A stretch of 23,866 nucleotides of DNA from Saccoglossus kowalevskii (taxonomy: Eukaryota; Hemichordata; Enteropneusta; Harrimaniidae), in contig NW_003124900.1 of assembly GCF_000003605.2 (NCBI RefSeq), positions 47,605-71,470 of the forward strand, given 5' to 3'. Position numbers and translations under genes: made by a program. Positions 1 to 11,600 of this stretch are shown in pieces. The notes beneath the pieces were generated by a model that was not told the origin of the DNA, searched no databases, and saw nothing but the letters and a program-made list of their open reading frames with translations. Every line of letters starts with the position of its first letter. Position 1 is the stretch's first letter.

Positions 1-3000
1 CAAATTCATAAAATTTCACAAGATGTAAACTATGACATTGATTAGCTGTATTTAGCAAGATATGTTTTTTTTCTTTTCTTGTTTATTCAGACTATAAAAC
101 TTGTCATCTGTAATATTAGTTTTCACTTCAACATTAGATATTGACTCGATCCGCTCCCTCTCTGTCAATAACAAAACCATATGGAATGAATCCACAGGTC
201 TGAAACTAAACATTTGCATAATTTATTCATAAAATTAGCATAATTTATGCAAACAGCCATGATGGCTGCCATATTCAGACTTCCTATTTGTCTGCTCAAC
301 CAATCAGCACCTAACAATATGTTACATGTGTCCACCAATATCCCATGCATAAATTATTAAATACCAAAATACTAAAATGCTTGACTACCTAACTGATATG
401 GTAAAAAAATGGTTGGATATTATTCGCACGGTGGCAAACCTCTAAAGATTCTGTCATTTTCTGATGATGATAACCCAATGTCGGTTGAGAGGATCAAAAA
501 AACGCAGAGGTAGGGGTCAAGTCAGGCTTTATTTTGGTGTTGGTTTATTTAAAAAATAGTTAATATGTAACAGGTTTATTGCAGTACATTGTGTGGATGG
601 GCAAGCCACCCTTGCCAAGCGATCTAAAAATAACACGAATAATTATGTAAATAATATTTGTTTTGGTAATAATAGTTCAATTCACAATGACAAGCTAAGA
701 TGAACCATACTAACCAGAAAAACCATAGCCGAAACAGGATTATATTCGGTGATTCGGTGAAATTAGTAGCTGACTATTTTTGTTTGTAATACGATGTAAT
801 CAACCTTGTGTGGTTTAATAGTCGACATGTTGTGACAAGTTAATCGTAAAATGTATTTCGGTTATAGCGGTTTGAAAGCTGTTATTGTTATATCTGTGAA
901 AAAAATAAAACAACTGGTCATTATTTGAATAAAGGCTGCAACTTTTTGTAAATTTTGAATTGAGGAATATCATTTTTTTTTTTTTAGAAAAATTATGTAT
1001 TTCCGGTACAAAATTTCTTTTCTGTCACGTTGAATCAAGAGTTATTACAAACATTTTCATTTCACTGCAAGTGTTCTTTCTTAAAATGTGTTGAATAATT
1101 TAAAAAATATAAGTGACTAACAGTTCTTGTTTTTTGTGAACTATGTATGACCCCCACCTCCCTCTGATTGGTGGAAAATAACTGGAAATTATTGTTTAAG
1201 TGGACACATTAGTGTCAAATTTGGTTTTTGTGTATCAACTGGTTTCCAATGATTTTCTTTCTTTATACTGAGAAAATGTCTATATTTCATGATTTAGTAA
1301 GTGTCGCTCTGAGAATTTTGATTGTAACAGATGCCCTATTAAAAATTTGAATATACATGTATGGTACTTTTCCACATGGATTTCGTTCACCTGTAGAAAC
1401 ACTCTTCAATTGAAACCTTGTTTGACTTTTCATATTTCTCATTAACACAACAGAGTTATTTAGGATATTTTTGACATCAAGCAACAGTTGATGACATGTC
1501 ACATACACTTTTGTTGTGCTAACCAGACTACAATTTGTTTGTTTTTGCCAATATTTTGACAAATTTTTTCCTATTTTCTAAAATTTCAATCATAATTCTG
1601 GACCAAATAAAACTTTACATTTACACAAAGATTTCTTGATCAAAAATTTTAGAATATGTTAGTCAACTTTTTGAAATACTTGTCTTGACAGACAAAATTA
1701 TTTTTAAATTTAGAATTATTTATTCTTAAGTGAAAGATTACGAGTTCTTACTAAAAATAGCACACAGAAGGCTATTCAGCATGTGAAACGGACAATGGGT
1801 ACAGACGAGAACGATCTTTTCAACCCCAACTGCATTACTTTGATCTGGCTTTTCAGCGTTTTTTTTACGATTCCCAGGGAATTTACTACTTGCCCCAAAG
1901 AAATTACAACAGCAGCAGTTATAATTACCTTTGTCGCTACTTTATTTCTTGTCTACTGATTCGTTTTTCCAAATCAAACATGATAATGATGTAAACTCTG
2001 ATCAAAGCTATTCCCCCTTAATTCACACAGTCAACAAATTAAGCTAATTGGACACTTAATTAGATTAAACTTGACATGTTGACATGGTTATTATATTTTG
2101 TAGTGTGTACTCCACTGTAAATTATCGCAAAATATTTCCATAATTAGGAATGTTTGTCATAATTCACCTTGATGTACAAATGTTTTTTTTTGGGTCTGAA
2201 TCAAAAAAAAAGCACCATATTTATGTGTTCACTTATTAGTTTAGATTAAAATACTTCGACCAATTAATTTTAATCACTAATGTATGGCTTCACAATTACC
2301 GGAAGTGGAAAATTAGCCTGCAGCTTTCTAGATACTGAAGAAAAAATAGAATATTTTGAGAATACTAAAATAGTACACAAAATATCTATAAGTCTGCCAT
2401 TTAATACGTGAATTGAGCTATCTAATCACTTGCGATATTTGATGTTTATCATTTTTTGGTTACTTTTTCGACGTGACTCGCATCATTGTAGGTTCATGTC
2501 AACTGGCACGCACTCCTGCTGGGAATTCTCTTTAAAAACGATAACAATATTTTGCTTGAAATTTTTAAAATGATTGAACAGGTGTTAAATGTTCCTGTTT
2601 AATTAAAGCCATTATTTTTTATTAAGTTTCCTGTTTCAATTAATCGGTCCATGATTACCTTGAAGCAAGCCGTGTCCATGCGTTTATACAGAATATTATG
2701 CGTGATTAATCACTAATAAATTCCTACAAATTTTGTTTGTCAAATTCATTTAGGATTTAATTATGTTTGTATTTTCAATATTTTTTTAGTATAGGCTGCT
2801 ATGAAAGAAATTATTCATTTCTGTCATGCGTGTCAGTCAGCTCACAACTTTTTTTTCCGGTTTCTGCAAAAATATCCTAAAAACGGAAGAAAATACTTTA
2901 CCATTTATGTTTTTTTGAACATTCTAGAAACATATCCATTAATTTGACTATAGTCGTGGATTGAACGTTTGACGTAAAAAAAGGAATTATTTAATTTTTA

Positions 3001-3141
3001 GCTTAAATTTCACTTTTTTTATTGTTGGTGTTTGACCAAAGGCCTGTAACAAAAATCGAACGAATATATTTTGAACTGAAATTTAATTTTTATAGCTCAA
3101 GTCAAAATCCTGATCTTTGAGGGTGAGAATATCTTTACTTT

Positions 3142-3250
3142 ATCAAAATTGACCATCATCAAATATGTATACCACGTTATTAAATAAAAATACTTCAGCG
3201 TTTATTGAATCCCATGTGATATTTTCATACAATTATGACGCTATGACTTT
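3142..3250 (+). repeat. Dispersed repeat, copy A
   Basis: The segment begins TCAAAATTGACCATCATCAA and continues through a TTGAAT(C/A)CCATG(T/G)GAT motif to a GACGCTATGACTTTTA end. The same order of motifs recurs about 14 kb away at 17493-17580 in the same orientation, with gaps. This looks like two old copies of one interspersed repeat. I do not recognise the family. Confidence 0.45.
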
Positions 3251-4004
3251 TATTGGTCTTGTAATTCATTATCTTGTGATGACTGGACAATGATTCATTT
3301 TGTGTCGAACTCCTGGTACGTGATGAATGGCTGAACGGCTTGTTACCTCTCCTCCATACTTTCATTCCCTGCTACCACCTTATTGCTGTGCTGGTTATTG
3401 AACTTATTGCTAAGTTTTTGAATAATATACCATTCTTCTTCTATTGACCAAACTTTTTGCCCAACTTCAAATGCTTTATATTGTATCAAGGGTAAATAAA
3501 CATAAGGGCAAGCAACTTTCATAATTGTGTATGATGGTAGGTGATCTCTGTGACTCCCACACATGTAAAAATCAAACTTACCATGACCATTAGCATTATA
3601 GATCACCATGGATACCATTGAAAGCTTAAAATAATGGTAATTGTGAAGTTACCAGACTGGATTGTTTTCATGATGGCTAAAACTCAAAGTATGCACCTTA
3701 CAAATACTCAACCTGAGATGACCAATAACTATTTCTCGCACTCAAAATTGTGTGGCGAATCATGTATTTTTTCCGCATGATTTCACTTCATCCTCCTCTT
3801 TTCAGTCCCTACATCAAACTTATAATCAAGTTTATTATTCCTTATTCAACATTCACTTTCAACAATTATGACTCGTTATGATTGAAAATTGAAATTTGAT
3901 CATTTTTTAATGTACCGGTACATGTAAACAGATTTTTAACAGGATGTAATAATTTTGTGGACAATGGTGGAAGTAAAAGGTTATAATTTATGCATTGCTC
4001 TGAC

Positions 4005-4036
4005 CATAGACCCTCCAGTAGACTGGAGGGTCTATG
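4005..4036. repeat. Perfect 15-bp palindrome with 2-nt spacer
   Basis: CATAGACCCTCCAGT (4005-4019) is followed by AG and then its exact reverse complement (4022-4036). The hairpin is flanked on both sides by the direct repeat TGCTCTGACC (about 3996-4005 and 4035-4044), which overlaps the arms by a base or two. It could be a tiny foldback insertion with its target duplication, or a hairpin formed by a local templated event. Confidence 0.75.
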
Positions 4037-4356
4037 CTCTGACCCTATGTTGGTTTCACCAGCAAATCATATTTCTGACAATCCTCCCTCTCCTCTCATT
4101 TAGGCTTCCACCCCTATTGACGTAATGGTTCAATCCAAGTGTTGGATTACATGTATACAAAAGAAAAAGCAATATTATGAAACAGCTGGAATATGGTTCA
4201 AAAAATTAAAAAAATGAATTATTACATTTACCGGTAATTGTTATAAGAAATAATCACTGATATTTGGATTAACAAAATTGTTCTCGTAATGAGCAAAATT
4301 GTTGTAAAATATAGCATCACTATAAAAATTATGAATGTGATTGCCCCTTTTTGAAG

Positions 4357-4503
4357 GTAATTACTCTTATTATCCTAGTTACATTGTTCGTTTTACTTAC
4401 ATATCTCGGCCAAGGCAGATCACCATACAACTTTGTTTGTATAAATACACTACCAGAATGCCCCAGCTTTGATTTTTTCTATACAGTGACAGATGACATA
4501 TTG
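4357..4503 (+). other. Orphan candidate exon with a hydrophobic (membrane-spanning) segment
   Basis: An acceptor-like tract (TTGCCCCTTTTTGAAG) precedes the segment and a strong donor (GTAAGT) follows at 4504. Read in phase 0 it gives 49 codons: about 17 strongly hydrophobic residues beginning VITLIILVTLFVLL, then a polar part with two Cys (FVCINTLPEC) ending before the donor. This would suit the signal-anchor or signal-peptide exon of a membrane or secreted protein. The frame stops soon after the donor. I found no exon with a matching phase nearby, and exon 1 of the PDZ gene has no acceptor in front of it. It may be chance in AT-rich DNA. Confidence 0.25.
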
Positions 4504-5514
4504 GTAAGTTCTTGGTTGGATTTTCTGAATTATTAATCCACCGCTAAATATAAATCTGCATTAAACAAGGATGTTAATTAAGTTTGATAAAAAATAGTTC
4601 ATACACTGGATGAAAAGCCTAAAAATTGTCAGTAAAAAAAAACAAGAGGTTTTCAGTGCTATGTCATCTGCAGCCTAAATTTTAAAAGGGGAAAAAAAAA
4701 AAGATGTATCATTTTAAATTAAAATGGAGGCAACGTTAATAAGTGTCTTTAAAAAACTTGATTCAAACATGTGGAAGTTTGTTTTGATACACAATCTCCT
4801 GAGTGAGTAAAAAATGTTCACTCAACGTGTGCTTTCACATGTCTGACCTATTTACTCCAAAAACGTCACTGAGGAACTATTATATCCTGTGACAATCGCT
4901 GTACAGAAGCCTTGGTAAGGTCAGTATTCAGCAATTCCAAATATTCTTGAACAATACAACTTATTCCGCATCAACAGAATCTCTGGTTTAGATTGTTTTG
5001 CTTTGTCTTGACTTCTGAATTAATTTGTTGGTGAACAATACCGCCTTCACAATTGAGTCACTCAACATTTCTCCAAGTAGGCGGTTAATAAAATGGCTAT
5101 TTTCGTTGTCTATTCTGCATTAGTGTTAACATGTTTAAGAGAAGACGCTACAATTTTGTTACGCCATTGTGCATTGTTATTGCTCATATTTTGGCGTCAT
5201 TGGATGAACAAACAGACTCGATTAAATCTTACCAGTGTTAAGGTCCATATTTACTAATTATGAAATACTGGTAACAAGAAACGCCCCCTGTACACTCACA
5301 CTTAACACACAATCACGATTGGTTTGTCCCTGAAACTGTACCATCATATGTAAACATATTGAACCTCAAGAAGTAAACGATTCGTCCCTAAGTCATTGTA
5401 AAATGCAAATTGTGGGTGAAGGCCTATACATGTACTTGATATGCATGGACGATCGATCGACTACTTGAAAAAAATCGGGAATGTCACAGATACAGCTATG
5501 GCCGAATTTCTCCT
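4504..5514. other. Non-coding DNA upstream of the PDZ gene; promoter/5' UTR presumably here
   Basis: No gene is visible. The promoter and 5' leader of the PDZ-domain gene should lie here, but I see no convincing TATA box or initiator. The frame of exon 1 stays open upstream to 5440 (a TGA lies at 5437), without another in-frame ATG. Confidence 0.4.
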
Positions 5515-5606
5515 ATGAACCGATTTGAAAAGGATTATTTTATGTCGTGGAGGGACGAGAACAGAAGTAGAAGTCAACAACTTTACAGAGTGGGATTTTT
5601 TTACCT
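5515..5606 (+). CDS. PDZ gene exon 1 (residues 1-31, start codon)
   Basis: The ATG opens a 30-codon frame beginning MNRFEKDYFMSWRDENRSRS. The exon ends two bases into a codon at a GTAAGA donor (5607), which exactly suits the phase of exon 2 (CT+G gives Leu31). The ATG context is not a strong Kozak match. The frame is open 25 codons further upstream, so an extra upstream exon with a different start is possible, although no acceptor AG is convincing. The first ATG, at 5498, is out of frame and stops after six codons, a minimal upstream ORF. Confidence 0.6.
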
Positions 5607-8600
5607 GTAAGAACAAAGAAACTTCTTTAAATGTCATCAGAAAGTTTGGGTGTTGTCAAGATAATTTGTTTACCCAAATACAGCAGTCGGCTAGTGTAGC
5701 TTCTAAGTCTACCAATTGTTCGGTATTTTTTTCTATTTTATGTTTACACCCATTTGTCTTTGTGTACAAGTGTTTTAATTGTTTGGAGTGTTTATTATAA
5801 AGTTCACGGTCTAACGAACTTTATGTGATGGTATATGACATAGTCACACGATATCGATGGCAGATAACAGTATTCTATTGAACTTGAATTTAGAGAATAC
5901 ATTGTGTGTGTAAAGACAGTGGTTATTGCTCTGTGTATTTTATGAGGGTCCTAGGCTATACAGCATATCCAATTACACAAAATTTGAATGCACTTCACAA
6001 CAACTATACCGCATAACCTTAAACGCACAATAACGCTAATTATAAACTACATTATGTAATCATGACATTTGATTCAGACTGAAAACATTAATGTTAAGTT
6101 ACAGATGTCATAGTCCCTATGATGTACATTTGATTGATTATCATTATCGTCCTTATCATCTCGTTTATCAATGTTCTCTGAGTGTTGTCTGTTTCATGCA
6201 TTATACAACATTATATATTATATACTAATGTTTATGGCTATAGAAAATTAACGCCATGACAACAAAAGCTGCGTTCTCACTGGCAAACTCGATCCGGATC
6301 GAGATGGAGCTACATGTAAACCTTGGCATGTGCCGAAATCTGTCTGAGAACCCACTTTTGTGTGTTGGAACGCATTTTAGTGGTACCGAAACCATCCCAG
6401 TGGCGAACCAGAGAGAGGTTTGCATAGCTCCTTTCATTCAAACTCAAAAAATGGCATTCAGCTAACGCTCTAATCGATTTCTTCCTTCAGTGATATATTG
6501 ACGTGAGCGCACGGCAAATAGACGGATTTTTCGTTGTGATTTCGGCTTATGCCGACTGGGTCCTGGTATGAACGCATTGTTATTAATCCCTATACAAACA
6601 TCGAAGATTAACTCTGTTTTGATCCGGATTGAGTTTTCCAGTGAGAACACAACTATTATGTATTTCGCAATAATATACAAAATAACAATGTGTTGCTATG
6701 GTAATTTATGATCCAATGCATTGAGATGTTGAGTAACTATATAATTTATTTTTAGTAATAAAATGTGAAAAATAATCATTCAAACTTCAGCCTATAACAA
6801 TTTCCGTTGAATTAAAGCTAAAAAGAATGGCTTCGTAGTGAGCACCAAATTGTAAACAAGACGTATAATAAATAGTGAAAGACACATTCTGCGAAAATAC
6901 TGATAATTTCATAAATACTTTAAATAACTTTCGTAAAATTTGGTAAGCCCCTTCAAATTATTAGTTCACTGAAATTGACATTGACCTTGTACTACCAACA
7001 GTGATGAAGGCACTAGAAATCATATTGTTCTCCCATGTCAACTTTTTTTACCAGTATATATATTATTAAAGATCAGCTACATTTTATAATTTTATAATGT
7101 GAACAATTCTGTAAATTTTTGGCAGGACAAATTCTATCAATTCATGTACTGGTCACTTTTCTTGAGCGGGTTGTCGGTCGATTAAAAGCCTGTAAATTTT
7201 TAGGAAAGAAAAAAATTTCTTCAAAATTTATTGTCTGAAATCGAAGCATGTATGTTAAGTGTCATTATAATTAAACCAAAGACACTGGAAAAAGTGTTTA
7301 GTGTCTTTGATTAAACTTTTATTCAATTTTTCCTAAAATTCTGACAAGGACCTGAAGAAAACATTTTTGTCTGACTGTGTGGTGAACATTGATATTTTGT
7401 TGTCGTCCTAACTATACTTTTCTGTTTTTCTCTTGTCAGGTCTGGACACACGCCAAATGGATCAAGACAAGAAGCACTAAAAATTTTACAGAAAAAAAGA
7501 GAAAGTCTCCAAGGCGCAGGATTGCAAAATGGCCATGGAACAACCCGACATAATGGACCTCTCAAAGCAGACCATACCATTCAAGCATATAGGGAAGATA
7601 GGTATGTTTAGGAAGAATTCACTCTCAACCTGTTGAACTTGAAAAAAAACTGGTCTGCTTATATAAATGATAAAATCTACTATTTTGTACAATCGTAGCA
7701 ATCAAAATTTGGTGTCACTCTAATTCAGGTATTTGTGGGATTGAAAGTCTGACATTTGGTTCAAAAAGTGCTTTGAACAAGCATTCTCTGCATAGCAACC
7801 ATTCGTACAAGTGGCAACGGGAATACATGGAGGTTCTTATTTTGAACTATGTATTGAATATATTTAACTCTTTGAAATTCAACTTGTCACCATTCACAAT
7901 ATATATCTGCATAACTTTTTTCATATTTTTTCTAAATTTTTGATCAAAACCTATAAACAATTAAAAGTTACATCTATTTGATTCAAAATTAACAAAAAGA
8001 TGATAGAAAAATTCATCAAAATGAAAAATGTTTCACAAATTTTTTGGTAAAATAATTATGGTGTCAAAAAATTAAACTAAATGTTTAAATAAATGCATTT
8101 CTATTCCTAATAATATCTGTATTATCCGCTTGAAAAACAGGACAATAACAACTCTATAGATACATGCAATAAATTGGTTTGTGACATAAAACAGTTTTCA
8201 AATTTATGAGTATGCAAATAACTGTGAAACACTCACCTCGATTATTGTTGTACTCAAGATCTGACGGAGAGTTAAATTTAGGCCACTAAAAAAAAAACCT
8301 TTGTAATGAATAACCTAGCAATATTTCTGGATTATGGGGAAAATGTGAAGAATATTGAACCACAATTTTTTCGAAGAAAAATGTTGTTCAAAGCATTAAT
8401 TAAAAAATTTTCACAACCTAAAAATTCACTATGATCAATTACCAACCATAGACTCCGGTCAGTCAAAATGAATATTTTGAACTGTAGGCATTAATCTGTG
8501 ATTCAGCCAATGACAGAGAGAGAAATCTAGGTCTGCCTAAGTCAATATGTGTACATACCAACAATTTTGAAACTTAATTGTGGTATTTTATAACCTGATA

Positions 8601-11600
8601 CATTGCCTGGATATATAATATTTAGTGATTGTATAATATAGTGATTGTAATTTGGATTGCGTATTAAAGATATAGAGCATCCTATCTCATTTGCATAAAA
8701 TATGGACGGTCATTAACAGTTGAACACCGATTACCGCTATCTTACCCTTTTGGGATTAAGAAACATAGTTGTTTTTGAGCCAACACTATATCTTCGATTT
8801 TCAGAATACATTGGTATATAATTACAATTCCACAGTCCATGAATAATTGCCACTAGCCAAATTTTACCTGATATCTGAAACTACCAGAAATAACAGAATT
8901 AATATAATTCTACAAAATAATTAAAAAAAAAATATTTTGATAAACCACCAACATATTGAGGTAGTGGTGTATTTTGACATACATGTAGTCAGCCATGATG
9001 TCTGAAGTTCAATCTGCTTGCATGGACCAATCAGATTGCAGGAATTTGTTTACAAGGAATGGAGATATATAAAATGATTACACTGCTTTATTACATCTAT
9101 TATGGGATATTATATCACATTACGTGAATACTGCGTAAAATTGAACGTCATTTTACTGCTCATTATAAAAAGTCAATTCAACTATAACGATGTGTATAGT
9201 TCAGGTTATGATTCAGTCATTTTTCTTATCTGACTCTGCAGGTCACCTCACCAGTTTCCTGTAATTATATGTGTTAAATACATGTCATAACAATTCATTC
9301 TCTGCTTGATTTTAATTCTTTTGTTTCCCTGCGATTATTTTTCCTGAATAGAGATGCGTACTCTCATCAGGGAGCGAGACCCAAACGAGCTGAATCAACA
9401 GGCGCCTTGCCAAATGACTATGGCGTAATACAGCATGAAGTTTTACATGACACTCCAATCAGGAATGACCTAGACAATCACCATGACAACCACCATCATA
9501 GCAACCACAAGAGCCAGGAGAGGAAAAATAGAAATGAGAACCGAAATCAGTCTCATGATATTATACCAGATAAAGATTCAAATCGAAATGGATTATCCAG
9601 AAGTCCGAGCAAATGTTCAGATAAAAGTGGCTCTTGTCGGTCTGTGCGTTTCGAAGACGAGAACGGGCCTAAACCGAAGCCCAGGCGTAAAACATCTAAA
9701 CCTAAGGAGGCTGATTATTTTGATGATGATGTTTTTGAGCAGCCTGGGGAGTCTCAAAGGACTACAGGGTCAGGTTCCCGAACAAACATGACATCATTTT
9801 CAAATCCTTATGCTGACATGGAACTATACTACCAGGATCATCAAAGGCGGAAAAGTGCCAGTCGGAAAAAGAATGTGGACAATTTATACAAGGAAACTAA
9901 TGGAGAAATATTTTCGGATGGAGATTATAATGGGATAAGTCATTCCAGGGTATCAGGATTAATTCAAGAGAATCCATATGAGGAATTACCATCTCGGACT
10001 CACAGTCGTAATTCCAATAGATCTCCAGAAAATATCTACACTGAAGTAGGGTATTCTAACCCTCATTTGGACCGAGCACTGGAAGAATCTAAAAGTAGAA
10101 CAGTTAGAAGTCATGTGACAGGAAAACCACCAATAGGAAAAGGTGCTTCAAGGCCAAGAAGATCCACAGGTGAGTAGTAATGTGAATACAATTTTAGAAT
10201 TGTTATTATATTTGAGATCTTTGAGACTACTGCAGTTAAACCAAAGTGAAAATACACCTCGTTCTTCGTGACCAATCAGAATGCTCCATTGTAAGACTTT
10301 ATGCATTAAATTTCCTGTTTTCTCAAATCAAAATCTTTATTCCAATTCTGAATTGTAAGCAGAATTGTTGACAGAACACATTCAATGCCTTCAAAAGTTT
10401 TCTCAAAGTTTCTATCAACACACACACATCCATGCGTGTCCCGTGCTATATCTTTGATCAATTTCCTACAGATCTTGCATATACTTAACATCTTGGCCGA
10501 TACCTGTGCATGTGTGATGATTTCATGATTGTGTCAAAGATGGCCGAATGGCGGCCATTTTCGTTGTGAAAAAAAAACATCAAAATTATGTATTTTTTTA
10601 TGTCCTGCACCAGATCTTGGGCATATGTATTTCCATTTCTTCAAACTTTGAGTAAAGATTAACTATTATGGGGAGTTGGTTAATACAAGTCATTTAAATT
10701 TGTAAATTTATTGCTCAAGATGGCCGACTAGTGGTCATTTTGTTTCACACAAACTCTAATCCAGACATATATCTCATACATGCTTTGGCATGTACATCAC
10801 AGCATACATACACACATATAACAATTTTGTCATCCGATCAAAAATGGTCAACTACTGACAATGTATTAGTTAAACAACGCTGAAATCAGATATTTTAACA
10901 TGTTCAGAACCAGGTGTGTTTGATTTGCTTCAAACTTAGTAGAAGGAGTAATCGTGAGTGAAAGTTGATGCACATCACTGTGATTTAGTTTGCAGAATAA
11001 CAGCCAACTCCTTCAATTCATCAAGTCATACAAGTATTGCAACATCATATCAGTTTTCTATATGCGTAATTTTTGTAACTATAAAATAGTAGTGTAATAG
11101 ATGTTGAATTACATATGCACAGGACTACTGATAAGAGCAAAATTATTCATAAATGTGTATAGTTTTGAGCCTCAAAATTAGTTTAGAACAATTTGAACAC
11201 CCAAGTAATGAGGGCGCGCTACATTTGAATGGAGTACTGAAATAAGTTGAAATTTGTCTCTCAGGTTATTGACAGTGATTATTAAGGCGCCCTCTAGTGG
11301 CAGGGTTGCACAATGATCTAGCAGAATTGCTTTTGATTTATATGATTGGTATAATAAGTTTGTTATCACCACTGAAACCATAATCATAATTATCTTTTCC
11401 TGATACGTTCAGGTAACTAAGAATCTAACTAAGAAAGGAATATTTACCCGACTAGATTTCTGCCTACCTGTAGTTAGCATCAAAATTTTTGGGAAATATT
11501 TCATTGCTTGAAGTATTTCAAATATCTCTCCAATATTTCATCATTACCATCACATATACCAGCTGTGATTGGTTAATCACATTTTCTCACGACTCGAAAT

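Larger units (their letters stand above)
1..4356. other. Upstream non-coding DNA, no supportable gene
   Basis: This stretch is AT-rich, with frequent stops in all frames and homopolymer runs of T and A. The open frames on either strand are short. None shows a recognisable motif or a chain of phase-compatible splice signals. It holds one half of a dispersed repeat pair near 3142-3250 and a perfect palindrome at 4005-4036. It could contain 5' exons of the orphan segment at 4357, but I could not identify any. Confidence 0.6.

Noticed and set aside
3343-3618. Minus-strand 91-codon open frame with a fairly protein-like composition
   Set aside because: No recognisable motif, no compatible splice partners on the minus strand, and open frames of this length are expected in DNA of this composition.
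6225-6680. Overlapping open frames on both strands
   Set aside because: They are the arms of an inverted-repeat element. Both contain the same short peptide because the ends are complementary.
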